Assembly (NCBI GenBank): GCA_017935645.1
Contig: JAGBHF010000080.1
Span: 1 to 56,703 of the forward strand
DNA from: Bacteroidaceae bacterium
Lineage (GTDB): Bacteria > Bacteroidota > Bacteroidia > Bacteroidales > Barnesiellaceae_A
Length of the DNA: 56,703 nucleotides
Direction: 5' to 3'
Shown: piece by piece, positions 36,104-45,663 of the stretch
Layout of the letters: each line of letters starts with the position of its first letter
How positions within the stretch are numbered: position 1 is the first letter of the stretch
Position numbers and translations under genes: made by a program
Notes under the pieces: model-generated
The model's database searches: none
The model's input: the letters and a program-made list of their open reading frames with translations, nothing else
What the model was told of the DNA's origin: nothing

Positions 36104-37696
36104 TCAAAACACATCACTGTAACTTCTCACCAATTCGCGGAAATCGGGTTCATTGCGCAATGGAGCCAACGAAACAGGTGAGTCGTACTCGAAGTATAGA
36201 TTGAAATAGTCGCCATAGCCGGCCTTGAGAGCTTCTTCGAGGTATTGATATGCCTTAACCTTATTGCCGGTACATGTATATAGACATGCAGCGTTGTAAT
36301 AATCTTCGGGCGAAGGGATACCTTTTATCGACGTCATCACTTGTTGCATCCACTCCTCAGCCTCTACCACACGACCTAAGCGCGCCAAGGCAAATCCTCG
36401 ACAGGTTGTGAATTCGGGGGCATGCTCAGGGATATTCAACAACAACTCATAGTTGCGTGTGGCCGATTCGAGGTCTTGCAACAGGGCATACATATCACCA
36501 CGCAACAAGTATAGGGTTGCATCATCGGCATTGCTTAGCACAGCCTCGTTGTAGTAGCCCAAGGCTGCCTCATAGCCACGTTGTTCGGTAGCAAGCATGG
36601 CACGTTGCGAGAGGACATCCTTGTGAGTCATATCGAAAGTTGAAGCCACAGACAAGTCCTCGGCAGCCTTTTCGTAGTCACCCATTACACGATATAGTTT
36701 GCTACGGGTAATGAAATATGACATCTGGTCGCCTTTCATTACAATAGCTTTACTTATATCATCAAGGGCATAGTCAAACTGCCCCAATCGCATATAGCAG
36801 TATCCGCGATTGTAATATACCGAATGGAAGTGCAGGTACTTTTGCTCGACAATGGTATTCCAGTCTTGTATCGAGGCCGAATAGTGCTGATTATTCATGT
36901 GTATGCTACCACGAATGAAGTAGAAAAAGCCCTTTTCATCGGCGGTATCGATAGCTTGCGACAGTGCAGCAATAACCGGCTCGTAAGCAACTGCCGAGAG
37001 AGCATTGATACCGGCTACCGAGCGACGATTGTCACCAAAGGTCATGGCGGTAATATAGTCGTTGGCAGCCTTTTGCCACTCGCCCATCTCCTCATAGACT
37101 TCGGCGCGTGTTATATAGAAATCGACATTGGTAGGATTGGCTTGCTGTGCCTTGTCCATATATTCATGACACATTCCTATATTGTTCTCTTTATGAGCGA
37201 TAATAGCCAAGCCCAAATAAGCCTCTTGGCTACGAGCGTCGCGACGCAAGAGCAACTGATAATCGTCTTTGGCTTGCTTGTAGTCGCCCATCTCACGCAA
37301 GAGGTCGGCACGACATATCAAAGAGAATCGTGACGAGGAGTCGAGAACAAGAGCTTCGTTGAAGTCGTCAAGAGCCTTCATATCGTTGTCTTGTATCTGG
37401 TATATAAGGCCACGCACGGTATAGGCTTGCGACAGGTCCGATGCCTCCTCGCGAGGATAATACTTGATAGCTTGATTTAAATCGGCCATCGCCTTGCCGT
37501 AGTCGTTGTATTTGAAATACTCCTTGGCTCTATTGAAATAGGTTTCGTAATCCTCGGGATTCTCTTGCAACATAGCTGCGTAAGTGTCCATAACAACACG
37601 CACCATGGGGTTGCTCATGTAATTATTGCCTTGTGCCCACGCCACAAGGGGCATGAGTAATAAGAGTATAAATAGTGTGCGGAATGTGATTCTCAT
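36104..37696 (-). CDS. Exported tetratricopeptide-repeat protein
   Basis: The 530-residue protein has a signal peptide (ILLLLMPLVAWAQ, cleavage near residue 22). Nearly all the rest is TPR-type helix pairs of 34 residues: examples are NRAKEYFKYNDYGKAMADLNQ (about 49-69), TRAEVYEEMGEWQKAANDYI and NRGYCYMRLGQFDYALDDISK. At least ten units can be seen. It is probably periplasmic or at the envelope and serves as a binding scaffold; the partner is unknown. It is the last gene of a minus-strand run with rsmE (29-base gap) upstream. Confidence 0.85.
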   Translation of the reverse strand: MRITFRTLFILLLLMPLVAWAQGNNYMSNPMVRVVMDTYAAMLQENPEDYETYFNRAKEYFKYNDYGKAMADLNQAIKYYPREEASDLSQAYTVRGLIYQIQDNDMKALDDFNEALVLDSSSRFSLICRADLLREMGDYKQAKDDYQLLLRRDARSQEAYLGLAIIAHKENNIGMCHEYMDKAQQANPTNVDFYITRAEVYEEMGEWQKAANDYITAMTFGDNRRSVAGINALSAVAYEPVIAALSQAIDTADEKGFFYFIRGSIHMNNQHYSASIQDWNTIVEQKYLHFHSVYYNRGYCYMRLGQFDYALDDISKAIVMKGDQMSYFITRSKLYRVMGDYEKAAEDLSVASTFDMTHKDVLSQRAMLATEQRGYEAALGYYNEAVLSNADDATLYLLRGDMYALLQDLESATRNYELLLNIPEHAPEFTTCRGFALARLGRVVEAEEWMQQVMTSIKGIPSPEDYYNAACLYTCTGNKVKAYQYLEEALKAGYGDYFNLYFEYDSPVSLAPLRNEPDFRELVRSYSDVF

Positions 37697-37725
37697 AAGA
37701 ATATTGTCATTAATATATTACTTGA

Positions 37726-38442
37726 CTATTCAAGCGATGCTATCTCGTTGATTGTGTGAATGGTGTGGCACGCCACAACACCGGCAGTTTCGGTACGCAA
37801 GCGCGAGGCTCCCAACGATATAGGTCGGTATCCGTTGGCCATGGCCAATGCTACCTCCTCGGGACTGAAATCACCCTCGGGACCTATCAATACACGCACG
37901 CGCTCACCGGGCCTGTAACATTGCGACAAGAGTTGTCGCTCGCTGTCGGCATGACAATGCGCTATGAACTTTTGCCCATCATACTCCTCCTTTACGTAAC
38001 GCTCAAAGGGTGTCATCTCATCAAGACGTGGCAACACAGCCTTAAGGCTTTGCTTCATGGCCGATACGAGTATTTTCTCGATGCGCTCACGCTTGAGTTC
38101 CTTACGCTCTGAGAAACGGCACAAAAGAGGCACAATGGCATCGATACCCATTTCGGTAGTCTTTTCGGCAAACCATTCGATGCGGTCGAGGTTCTTGGTG
38201 GGAGCAATAGCTATCTCAATGGCACCGGCCCAATGAGCCGGTTGCTTGCGCTCCTCAATGATGCGCACCCCACAACGTTTATTGTGAGCCAAGGTTATCT
38301 CGGCGCGGTAAAAAGTTCCGCGACCATCTATCAAGCCTATCTCGTCGCCTTCACTCAATCGCAACACACGCACACAATGTCCACTCTCTACCTCGGGCAA
38401 CGTGAGCGTTTCGGCTATTTCGGGAGTATAAAAGAGATGCAT
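37726..38442 (-). CDS. rsmE: 16S rRNA (uracil-1498-N3)-methyltransferase
   Basis: The 238-residue SPOUT methyltransferase methylates N3 of U1498 in 16S rRNA, using S-adenosylmethionine. The N-terminal PUA-like domain (about 1-70) binds RNA. The C-terminal knot carries LIGPEGDFSPEE (GPEG at 187-190) and SLGASRLRTETA (about 209-220), the SAM-binding motifs. The length matches the family. It lies 12 bases after the nucleoside transporter stop and belongs to the same minus-strand run. Confidence 0.94.
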   Translation of the reverse strand: MHLFYTPEIAETLTLPEVESGHCVRVLRLSEGDEIGLIDGRGTFYRAEITLAHNKRCGVRIIEERKQPAHWAGAIEIAIAPTKNLDRIEWFAEKTTEMGIDAIVPLLCRFSERKELKRERIEKILVSAMKQSLKAVLPRLDEMTPFERYVKEEYDGQKFIAHCHADSERQLLSQCYRPGERVRVLIGPEGDFSPEEVALAMANGYRPISLGASRLRTETAGVVACHTIHTINEIASLE

Positions 38443-38454
38443 ATCCTACGTGTT

Positions 38455-39681
38455 TTATGCTTTAATTTCGTCGGGATTGTGCTTATAACGGAATACTATA
38501 GCGAACAATACAGCCACTACCAATGCATACGCTGCAAAGATAAACCAAGAGTCGGGCCAGCCATACATATCGACCACTTTACCGGCAGCGTACGAACCAA
38601 GTGTTGCACCAAAGCCATTGGTCATCATCATAAACACACCTTGAGCACTGGCGCGTATAGCAGGTGTTGTCTCCTTCTCGACATAGAGCGAGCCTGAGAT
38701 ATTAAAGAAGTCGAATGCGACACCATATACTATCATAGAGAGGATAAGCATCCACACACCTGTACCGGGATTGCCCAAGCCGAGGAGACCAAAACGCAAC
38801 ACCCATGCCAACATACTGATAAGCATAACGTTCTTGATACCATAACGCTTCAAGAAGAAGGGAATGAGCAGTATACACAGTGTCTCGCTCAATTGTGATA
38901 ACGAAATGAGAATGTTGGCATGCTCGACACCGAAAGTTCCGGCATACTCGGGGATAGCGCCAAAGTGATTGGTCAAAAAGCTATTGGCAAAGGCATTGGT
39001 AATCTGCAACGACACACCCAAGAACATCGAGAAGATAAAGAATACAGCCATGCGCTTCTCCTTGAACAAGGCAAAGGCACGCAAGCCCAATGTATCAACC
39101 CAATTACCTTCAGGGGCTTTCTTGCTCACCTCACAATGAGGCAGGGTAAACGAATAGCAACCCAACACGATTCCTACAGCAGCCGAGAAATAGAGCTGGT
39201 TTGCACTCTGTGCAAAACCAAGAAGGTCGACTGCAATCATCGAACAGATAAAGCCCACTGTACCCCACACACGTATGGGCGGAAAATCCTTGATTGTATC
39301 AAGGCCACTCTTGGCTAATGCATTGTAGGCAACAGTATTAGACATCGATATAGTAGGCATATAGAAGATTACTGCCAACAAGACTGAGGCATAAAGAGTC
39401 GAATACTCGGTCTGTGTAGCTGCAAAAATCATACATGCGGCACTCAACAAGTGCAACATTCCCAACAGACGTTGAGCGGGTATCCAACGGTCGGCCACTA
39501 CGCCCATCAAGGCAGGCATAAAGAGTGAGGCAATACCCATGGTAGCAAAGAAGCTACCAATTTGCAGACCTGTAAATTGCAAGCTACCGCCAAGGTATGC
39601 ACCCAACGAGATAAGCCATGCTCCCCACACACCATATTGCAGGAAATTCATCACGATAAGACGCAACTTAATGTTTTTCAT
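38455..39681 (-). CDS. Nucleoside permease of the NupG-type major facilitator family
   Basis: The 408-residue protein has twelve predicted membrane helices. Its start, LRLIVMNFLQYGVWGAWLISLG (about 6-27), and PALMGVVADRWIPAQRLLG (the loop 2-3 region) match the nucleoside:proton symporters of the NupG family. It would import nucleosides across the inner membrane. It is preceded by the bifunctional nuclease gene (18-base gap) and followed by rsmE, so it shares a transcript with functionally unrelated genes. Confidence 0.88.
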   Translation of the reverse strand: MKNIKLRLIVMNFLQYGVWGAWLISLGAYLGGSLQFTGLQIGSFFATMGIASLFMPALMGVVADRWIPAQRLLGMLHLLSAACMIFAATQTEYSTLYASVLLAVIFYMPTISMSNTVAYNALAKSGLDTIKDFPPIRVWGTVGFICSMIAVDLLGFAQSANQLYFSAAVGIVLGCYSFTLPHCEVSKKAPEGNWVDTLGLRAFALFKEKRMAVFFIFSMFLGVSLQITNAFANSFLTNHFGAIPEYAGTFGVEHANILISLSQLSETLCILLIPFFLKRYGIKNVMLISMLAWVLRFGLLGLGNPGTGVWMLILSMIVYGVAFDFFNISGSLYVEKETTPAIRASAQGVFMMMTNGFGATLGSYAAGKVVDMYGWPDSWFIFAAYALVVAVLFAIVFRYKHNPDEIKA

Positions 39682-39699
39682 ACGATATATGTTTTTAGT

Positions 39700-40287
39700 T
39701 TATAATTTTCGTTTTCGCAATATCTGCTGTATCATAGCCGCCTCCTCATAAGCCTCTACCGCAACAGCATGCTCAATGCGACCTTGCAGCTCGGCATCAC
39801 TCATCGACTCATAGTCGTTATGAGATGCTTGCGATGAAGATGCTCCGTCATCCTTACTTTCAAGTTGCGAAGCCTCAAAACCCGCCACTTCGAGCACCGA
39901 TGATGCCATGTATATAGGCGACTGAGTGCGCAAGGCTATAGCAATAGCATCGGACGTGCGCGAGTCAATCTCCTCGAGGTGTCCATCCCTATTGAGCACC
40001 AATGTCGAGTAAAAAATCCCCTTGTCAAAGCGATATATATTTACCTCTTCGACATGCACACCACATCGTTCGGTAATACTTACAATAAGGTCGTGTGTCA
40101 TGGGACGTGGAGGCTCAAGATTCTCCATGCGAATAGCTATCGACTGCGCCTCGGCAGTACCTACCACCACCGGTATGCGACGGCTACCATCTTCCTCAGC
40201 CAACAACAACACAAAAGCACCCTGTTGCAAGTGGCTATAAGTTATGCCCAATACTTTTACACGTACTCTGTCGGTATTCACGCTCAT
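39700..40287 (-). CDS. Bifunctional nuclease (DUF151) with C-terminal UVR motif
   Basis: The 195-residue protein has a DUF151 domain (about 5-135) with LGITYSHLQQGAFVLLLAE, GTAEAQSIAI and SRTSDAIAIALR; family members cleave DNA and RNA in vitro. An acidic/Ser linker (DDGASSSQASHND) joins it to a UvrB/UvrC-type motif at about 160-195 (EAYEEAAMIQQILRKRK), which usually mediates protein contacts. The fusion is common in Bacteroidota. It is the first gene of a four-gene minus-strand run with a good promoter 62-98 bases upstream. Confidence 0.88.
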   Translation of the reverse strand: MSVNTDRVRVKVLGITYSHLQQGAFVLLLAEEDGSRRIPVVVGTAEAQSIAIRMENLEPPRPMTHDLIVSITERCGVHVEEVNIYRFDKGIFYSTLVLNRDGHLEEIDSRTSDAIAIALRTQSPIYMASSVLEVAGFEASQLESKDDGASSSQASHNDYESMSDAELQGRIEHAVAVEAYEEAAMIQQILRKRKL

Positions 40288-40355
40288 CGGCTTTTATAGA
40301 GTTTATACACTACTGCCCCGTGCAACCACACAATAGGGCAATTAACATCATATTG

Positions 40356-40385
40356 CAAATGTACACAATATCGAGCAAAAACAAA
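40356..40385 (-). promoter_or_regulatory. -33/-7 promoter for the nuclease-nupG-rsmE-TPR run
   Basis: On the minus strand, TTTG (complement of 40382-40385) and TACATTTG (complement of 40356-40363) are spaced by 18 bases. The leader to the ATG at 40287 would be about 62 bases. Confidence 0.6.
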
Positions 40386-40420
40386 GCCTATTTATCGTTA
40401 TAGATATAAAAAATCTATGG

Positions 40421-40436
40421 GTGCCCGATAAAAATT
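40421..40436 (+). repeat. Dispersed motif GTGYCCGATAAAAATT, copy 2
   Basis: GTGCCCGATAAAAATT is the second copy of the motif at 34878-34893. It lies between the terminator of the 40491 gene and the promoter of the nuclease gene. A weaker relative (CCGATAAA) is near 35950. Confidence 0.4.
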
Positions 40437-40440
40437 CAAC

Positions 40441-40471
40441 AAAAAAAAGAGGACGCACCGTCGGTGCGTCC
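40441..40471 (-). terminator. Terminator of the 40491-46338 operon
   Basis: Read on the minus strand, the 9-base stem GGACGCACC with GGTGCGTCC (40451-40459 and 40463-40471) is followed by CTC and a long T-run. Confidence 0.88.
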
Positions 40472-40490
40472 GTATGTCGGTGATAATTGT

Positions 40491-42212
40491 TTAAAACGTT
40501 AGTCCCAAATTGATATTAACTCCTGACAACCATTTATTTTCGTACATATTGTCGGGATAGTAATATACTGCTTTCTGCCAACGACCTTGGTAAGAAGCCG
40601 ATATATCAAAGCCCACCTTACTACTGAGGCGGATATTTATACCCAGTCCCGGAGCGACAAAGAAAGAACTGCCATTGTAGTTGGAATATTGGCTTTCTGG
40701 AATATTATTATGATAAATTATTACGCGCGAATCGGGCTCAAAAACATATCCCGCCGATAAGCTGAAAAAGAACTGCACCGGCTTACCGCCTGTTAGATAG
40801 GCTCGCATGTGGGCAAACAGCGGAAACTGCCAAGGACTACCATCGACATAAGTCTGTCCTTCGGTCTGCATTGCCGGTCGAAAATAGATGCAATCATCAT
40901 GATCGCTAAAATCAAACGATCCACCTATACCGGCTCCCAAGAACAGAGTATTGTTGAAACGCCATCCTGCGATATAATTGATTCCCAACATAGCCATCCC
41001 GAAGTATTCACTTACACCTTTTATCTGAACAGGCACACCGGTATAACCCACCTGCACAATCGACTCGAATTGCGATTGCATGGGTGTAGATAGAAGTTTT
41101 ATCCTTTCTGCTTTCCGCTGTGCTTCCTCTATTCTTCGCTGTGCTTCAGCTTGCATTTCTTCTGCTTTTCGTTTTGCTTCGGCCAGCTCTTGTTCCTCTT
41201 TCTTTTTTCTTTCCTCAAACTCGATACGCTGTTTTTCAATCTCTTCCTGCTCCAATTCTGCTCGGAATTTCTCAAATTCTTCATTGGGATACTGCGTATT
41301 GACTCCAAAGTTTTCACTCTCTTTCAATGGTGTCAAATCAACTCTTATTTCCACCAAACTGTCTTTAGCAATGGCTATATGACGACTGACTGTTTCGTAA
41401 CCTCTCAAACTCAATGTTACATCATATTCACCCACCGGGATAGAACGTGCAGGCATAGGAGAGTTGCCAAAGGATACATCATTTACTTTAATTTCGGCAC
41501 GAGGAGGATATGTAACAATTCGGAGTCGACCATGAACTTGTGATGAATCAACCATTGTCGGATTGACCAGAGGTTTCATCACCTTCATTACGTCTACGTG
41601 CTCACGGTCAATAACAACTCGACCACTCTCCGAAAGATAACCCGGCAGGCTCAATGTATAAGTATATTCACCATAGTGCAACTCCTCTTGCACCATAGTC
41701 TTTCCACTAAACACCTCTGCGCCATGATAGAAAAGGGTTAGTTGCGCCCCCTCGGGTTGGGTTTCGAAAAGCAAAAATCCATATTGGTCCATCAATTCCA
41801 ATTCGTCTACTTGTGGCGTATTCAATACAAGACGATATACCGTAGCTGCCTTGACAGACTCAAAGTGATAGAACCCATCATTCGTTTCGGTTTCTAACTG
41901 TCCAAAATGCGGATGGGTAATCTTCAATTTAATAGTTCCTTCAGGAACGTACACCCAATGCTCCGATAATTCAGGCTTATGAATAGCCTCTACAACACCC
42001 AATTGACCGTTTTCAAATTTAAAGCCACGCTGGGATGTAACAACTTTTATTATCGCACATCTATTTCCATTCCAATCATTTATAGAGTGATTAATGCGAG
42101 CATCTTGGTCATTAGGTTCCATCTTAAAACTCTCGACGCTGAAGCCGGACTGTGAAAAGACCGCTATTACGCCCAATAGCAAGCACAATAATAGAGAATA
42201 TAATCGTTGCAT
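40491..42212 (-). CDS. PEGA-domain, coiled-coil and barrel envelope protein
   Basis: The 573-residue protein has a signal peptide (SLLLCLLLGVIAVFSQ, about 5-20). The N-terminal half holds beta-sandwich repeats, the clearest being a PEGA domain at about 225-295 (RLRIVTYPPRAEIKVNDVSFG; VGEYDVTLSLRGYE). A charged coiled coil of Glu/Lys/Arg runs from about 310 to 380. The final 190 residues are amphipathic strands ending in Phe (GVNINLGLTF), a predicted outer-membrane barrel. PEGA domains often bind peptidoglycan or cell-surface polymers. It is the last of four exported proteins, 58 bases after the 42271 gene. Confidence 0.78.
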   Translation of the reverse strand: MQRLYSLLLCLLLGVIAVFSQSGFSVESFKMEPNDQDARINHSINDWNGNRCAIIKVVTSQRGFKFENGQLGVVEAIHKPELSEHWVYVPEGTIKLKITHPHFGQLETETNDGFYHFESVKAATVYRLVLNTPQVDELELMDQYGFLLFETQPEGAQLTLFYHGAEVFSGKTMVQEELHYGEYTYTLSLPGYLSESGRVVIDREHVDVMKVMKPLVNPTMVDSSQVHGRLRIVTYPPRAEIKVNDVSFGNSPMPARSIPVGEYDVTLSLRGYETVSRHIAIAKDSLVEIRVDLTPLKESENFGVNTQYPNEEFEKFRAELEQEEIEKQRIEFEERKKKEEQELAEAKRKAEEMQAEAQRRIEEAQRKAERIKLLSTPMQSQFESIVQVGYTGVPVQIKGVSEYFGMAMLGINYIAGWRFNNTLFLGAGIGGSFDFSDHDDCIYFRPAMQTEGQTYVDGSPWQFPLFAHMRAYLTGGKPVQFFFSLSAGYVFEPDSRVIIYHNNIPESQYSNYNGSSFFVAPGLGINIRLSSKVGFDISASYQGRWQKAVYYYPDNMYENKWLSGVNINLGLTF

Positions 42213-42270
42213 AATATTCTTACGAGTGGTTTTTATCTATTATAAAATCCTCTTTTTCAATCACTATTTA

Positions 42271-44115
42271 CTAAAAATGTTCAGGACCTATCAAGCCCCA
42301 TTCAGGGTCGGGTTCTTCTTGCCATGCCCTAATGTGTATAATGGGTTGTTGAGGATTGTTCACATCAACCATCAAGAAAAGGTATCCTGAATCGCCATAG
42401 TTGTCTGAGAAATAATCTTGTTTAATCTGAATGGCATACACTTCACCACCTTTGCCCATCTTCCTCACCTCATTGTTGGCGAACTTGATATTGACAAATT
42501 CATTGTATCGGAACACATTTTTCAGTCGCGCAATATACTCTTCCTTCGATACCTTTGTAGTGGTTACGTAGCGATTGTTCTGGTATCCCAATTCAGGAGA
42601 GCCTTCCAACTTTTCAACAACATTACCAACGATAATAAGTGCATCATCGGCAAAAATCGATTCCAAATAATCGGCACGCTTCAGGGCATAGGCCGTCTTA
42701 TAATTTTCAAGGAATGATGCAAGCACCTCCTTGGCCTGTTGACTCCAAGGCTTCGAATAGAAAATATCCTCCTTGGCCACTTCGCTCAATCCAAATGAGA
42801 TATTATCTATTTTGTCGGACTTATCGAAGACAAAAACGACATTCTCTACAAATTTGCGACCGGCCGAGAAAGAGAACTGCATGGGCACACTGCGACAAGT
42901 TACAAAGCCATTCAACTCGGCAAATGACAAATCGATACTGCTGTCTACAACCTTAGCCTTACCATAAGCTATAAGCTTATTGAAAAGCTCATAACCATCG
43001 GGGGTAAAGTAGGTTTCAACCGAGGCATAATTCTTCTTGCGTATAGCATCTACAACATTGTAAATGGTGATTTTATAGGATTCGACAGCCTCATTGCTCA
43101 ACGAAGTAACACTATCGGGAAGAGCAAGCGACTGGGCCGATGAGGCTACAGCATGGGGTTGGACTGTCAGGCTTATCTTAGCCGGCAGTATATTTTTGAC
43201 AAGAGGAACATCTACTTTCGCTTGGCGATAATTTATTTCGTCTACCGCATCAAGTACATCCGACACATCTCTACGTATGGTTGATTCGTTCCTATATTGA
43301 TACTCATACTCTATTTTTACTTGTTCAGGCTCATAGTCAGGTTGTAGCTCTATCAAAGCAATACCATCACGTACTGATATCAAATCACTCCAGTCAGCAC
43401 CATCATAATAGCGGAAATCAAGGCTTACCACCGGGCGCTCGTTATACGAAAATGAGACCTTGTAATTATTACTATCTTCTTGTTTACCAACAACTTTCGC
43501 CTGAATATTCGTAAATATTGTCTCCAGTTGTTGTGGCACAAAGATAGATGCTTTTTTAGAATCGGTGATATTAAAAGTGAACATCAAATCATCAGTCGGT
43601 CGCAGGCTGTTTAACATGATGTTGGCCCAATAGTAGTGACGAATTGCCCCACCGATATTGTTTTCATTCAAGGCTTCAACTGCTACTTTGGTAAATTCCT
43701 TGATAACCGACTTGCGCTCCTCAAATATCTTATCAACATCCGATTTCTTAATGTAATAGAGGTAATGGTAAGGGGTATCTGAAAGCAACAATTTCTCGGC
43801 ATTGGGTAAAGAACCGGATGTATAGGTCTTCACGACCTTTTCCACCTCAACAGAAGACGACACATTTTGACCATCTTGCTCATTGGCCACAGTTGTATTA
43901 ACCTCTCCGGTTACACGAACGCCAAATATCTGGATTAAAAGATCGTGCAATGCATTCTTTTCGGCTATCTCTCGAGATTGGCCATCGCCTTCTCCATATA
44001 TATAGGCTTCATCAGCCTTAATTACCTCTGCCTTTTCATAATTTCTTGTATAGTCTTGGGCATAACAATGCGCTATGATAGAGACTATCAATAGAGAACA
44101 AAAAAATCTTTTCAT
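42271..44115 (-). CDS. LPP20-like exported protein, large
   Basis: The 614-residue protein has a signal peptide (FFCSLLIVSIIAHCYAQ). The segment YIYGEGDGQSREIAEKNALHDLL (about 38-60), followed by VTGEV and SSVEVEKVVKTYTSGSL, resembles the LPP20 fold, in which many residues precede a helix with alternating Ala. The C-terminal part (about 440-614) contains a region like SnoaL/NTF2-type proteins (LENYKTAYALKRADYLESIFADDALIIVG) and ends YLFLMVDVNNPQQPIIHIRAWQ. Function is unknown. It starts 3 bases after the transglutaminase-like gene, and the same fold recurs in the first gene of the operon. Confidence 0.72.
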   Translation of the reverse strand: MKRFFCSLLIVSIIAHCYAQDYTRNYEKAEVIKADEAYIYGEGDGQSREIAEKNALHDLLIQIFGVRVTGEVNTTVANEQDGQNVSSSVEVEKVVKTYTSGSLPNAEKLLLSDTPYHYLYYIKKSDVDKIFEERKSVIKEFTKVAVEALNENNIGGAIRHYYWANIMLNSLRPTDDLMFTFNITDSKKASIFVPQQLETIFTNIQAKVVGKQEDSNNYKVSFSYNERPVVSLDFRYYDGADWSDLISVRDGIALIELQPDYEPEQVKIEYEYQYRNESTIRRDVSDVLDAVDEINYRQAKVDVPLVKNILPAKISLTVQPHAVASSAQSLALPDSVTSLSNEAVESYKITIYNVVDAIRKKNYASVETYFTPDGYELFNKLIAYGKAKVVDSSIDLSFAELNGFVTCRSVPMQFSFSAGRKFVENVVFVFDKSDKIDNISFGLSEVAKEDIFYSKPWSQQAKEVLASFLENYKTAYALKRADYLESIFADDALIIVGNVVEKLEGSPELGYQNNRYVTTTKVSKEEYIARLKNVFRYNEFVNIKFANNEVRKMGKGGEVYAIQIKQDYFSDNYGDSGYLFLMVDVNNPQQPIIHIRAWQEEPDPEWGLIGPEHF

Positions 44116-44118
44116 GAT

Positions 44119-45630
44119 TTAATCTAACTTTATAAGTCCTGCCGAAACGCCCTTATATTGAGGCATAGAAACTCCTATCGAAGCTCCTAAATAAGTAGGA
44201 TCGCACACTACATATTTTTTATCTTCATACAAGAACCAATCGCCATTAACCGCCTCAGGGAATGCGACAGCTGCAGCAAGATGGCCGGGATAACCAACCA
44301 AGAGAGCATCTAATCCCAACAAATCGCGTACCATGCGTGTAAATAGAATAGAACGATCCTCACAATCACAATAGGGATAATAGAGGGTTTCTTCCATGAA
44401 GAATATTCGTTCAGCACCCCATACTTTCTGGTCGACCTCATAGTCAAATCCGGTTTGCACCCAATTGAGCAAATACGATACAGCATCGTAGGGTGAAAGC
44501 CCTTCCAATCGTTCTTTCATCGGTGCGTACAAGGACTTCTCGACAGTTTCACTTACGGGCGTGTTGGCGTATATCGACCACTGCGTCATTTGATTGCCTG
44601 AATAGGTCGATATTGGGTAGGTATTATAAAAATCGATAAGATTCTTATTTTCATTGGCAACAAACGACATGTTAATATAACGACTCGACTCAATCTTTCG
44701 CTCTTCGGTATCATACTCTGCTAACACGGGCGATGAGTTGATAATCAACGACAACGGTTGTTCTCCGTCAAAAGGCACGTCACAGAACGCAAAGCGGGTC
44801 TGGTCGGTATTGTCATACAAATAGAATCCGCCCGGAAATCTTTTTACACCTGCACCATATATCGTATGATGGGTTGAATAAGACATCACAAGTCGGTTTT
44901 CGCCATCGGCTATTGCCAAGCGCATCTTATAACCCGATTGGCAATAAAGAAACGCTCTCAAAAAGACCGACTCGTTGGTATCTTCGCCCAAGAACTCGTC
45001 ACACAATACATCCAACATTTGCAGGTAGGCATAATCACAGAGCTTCATTTTCATTCTCAACTCAAGGCAATCGCGAATAAGATTGTCATACAACTCTCCG
45101 GAGCAATTTTTCCACTGCTCCGAAATAGCGAAACCATCAAGTGTAGAGAATTCAAAGCGATGACGTTCGTCAATGCGAACCTGGCAATTTGTTCCATAGA
45201 ACTCAAAATCGAACCACTCAATATTCAAGTTGGGTACTTCGAAAATAGGCACAACCGGTTGGGGTTGTTGAATAGGCTCAGGAAGAGTTATTACCAAGTT
45301 ATAAGGAAGAGGTTCTGTCACCTCGGTGTAAGCATTGGTATTCTCCGGAGCAACAGGCTGAACCGGGAAAACAGGTTCTTCTTGTGGTATGGGTACTGCC
45401 GGCTCACTCTCACGCGTACCCCATGTCTCTTTCAAAAACTCGGCATACTTAGCATTTGCTTCGTCTCGAAACTTGCGATATGCAAGTCGGTCAGCCTCTC
45501 TTTGCGACATAAAGACCGATTCAATCTCTTTTTTAAAGTCATTGAAACCATCCTTTTTTGTATCTTGTGCATTGACACCTATCGATATAAAGAGGAAAAG
45601 AAATAGAATAATACGTCCGGTAATACCCAT
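44119..45630 (-). CDS. Exported transglutaminase-like protein
   Basis: The 503-residue protein has a signal peptide (RIILFLFLFISIGVNAQ, about 6-22), a charged helical stretch (about 30-75), a Pro/Glu/Val-rich linker (about 78-130) and a C-terminal transglutaminase-like domain. The catalytic triad can be placed as Cys423 (YCDCEDRSILF), His450 (GYPGHLAAAV) and Asp477 (VVCDPTYLGA). All three are present, so the fold is probably active as a cysteine protease or crosslinking enzyme in the periplasm. The substrate is unknown; the neighbouring PEGA/coiled-coil and LPP20-like proteins are candidates. Confidence 0.8.
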   Translation of the reverse strand: MGITGRIILFLFLFISIGVNAQDTKKDGFNDFKKEIESVFMSQREADRLAYRKFRDEANAKYAEFLKETWGTRESEPAVPIPQEEPVFPVQPVAPENTNAYTEVTEPLPYNLVITLPEPIQQPQPVVPIFEVPNLNIEWFDFEFYGTNCQVRIDERHRFEFSTLDGFAISEQWKNCSGELYDNLIRDCLELRMKMKLCDYAYLQMLDVLCDEFLGEDTNESVFLRAFLYCQSGYKMRLAIADGENRLVMSYSTHHTIYGAGVKRFPGGFYLYDNTDQTRFAFCDVPFDGEQPLSLIINSSPVLAEYDTEERKIESSRYINMSFVANENKNLIDFYNTYPISTYSGNQMTQWSIYANTPVSETVEKSLYAPMKERLEGLSPYDAVSYLLNWVQTGFDYEVDQKVWGAERIFFMEETLYYPYCDCEDRSILFTRMVRDLLGLDALLVGYPGHLAAAVAFPEAVNGDWFLYEDKKYVVCDPTYLGASIGVSMPQYKGVSAGLIKLD

Positions 45631-45663
45631 ACCCTATGTAATATTTAAGTTATACAATATCAA

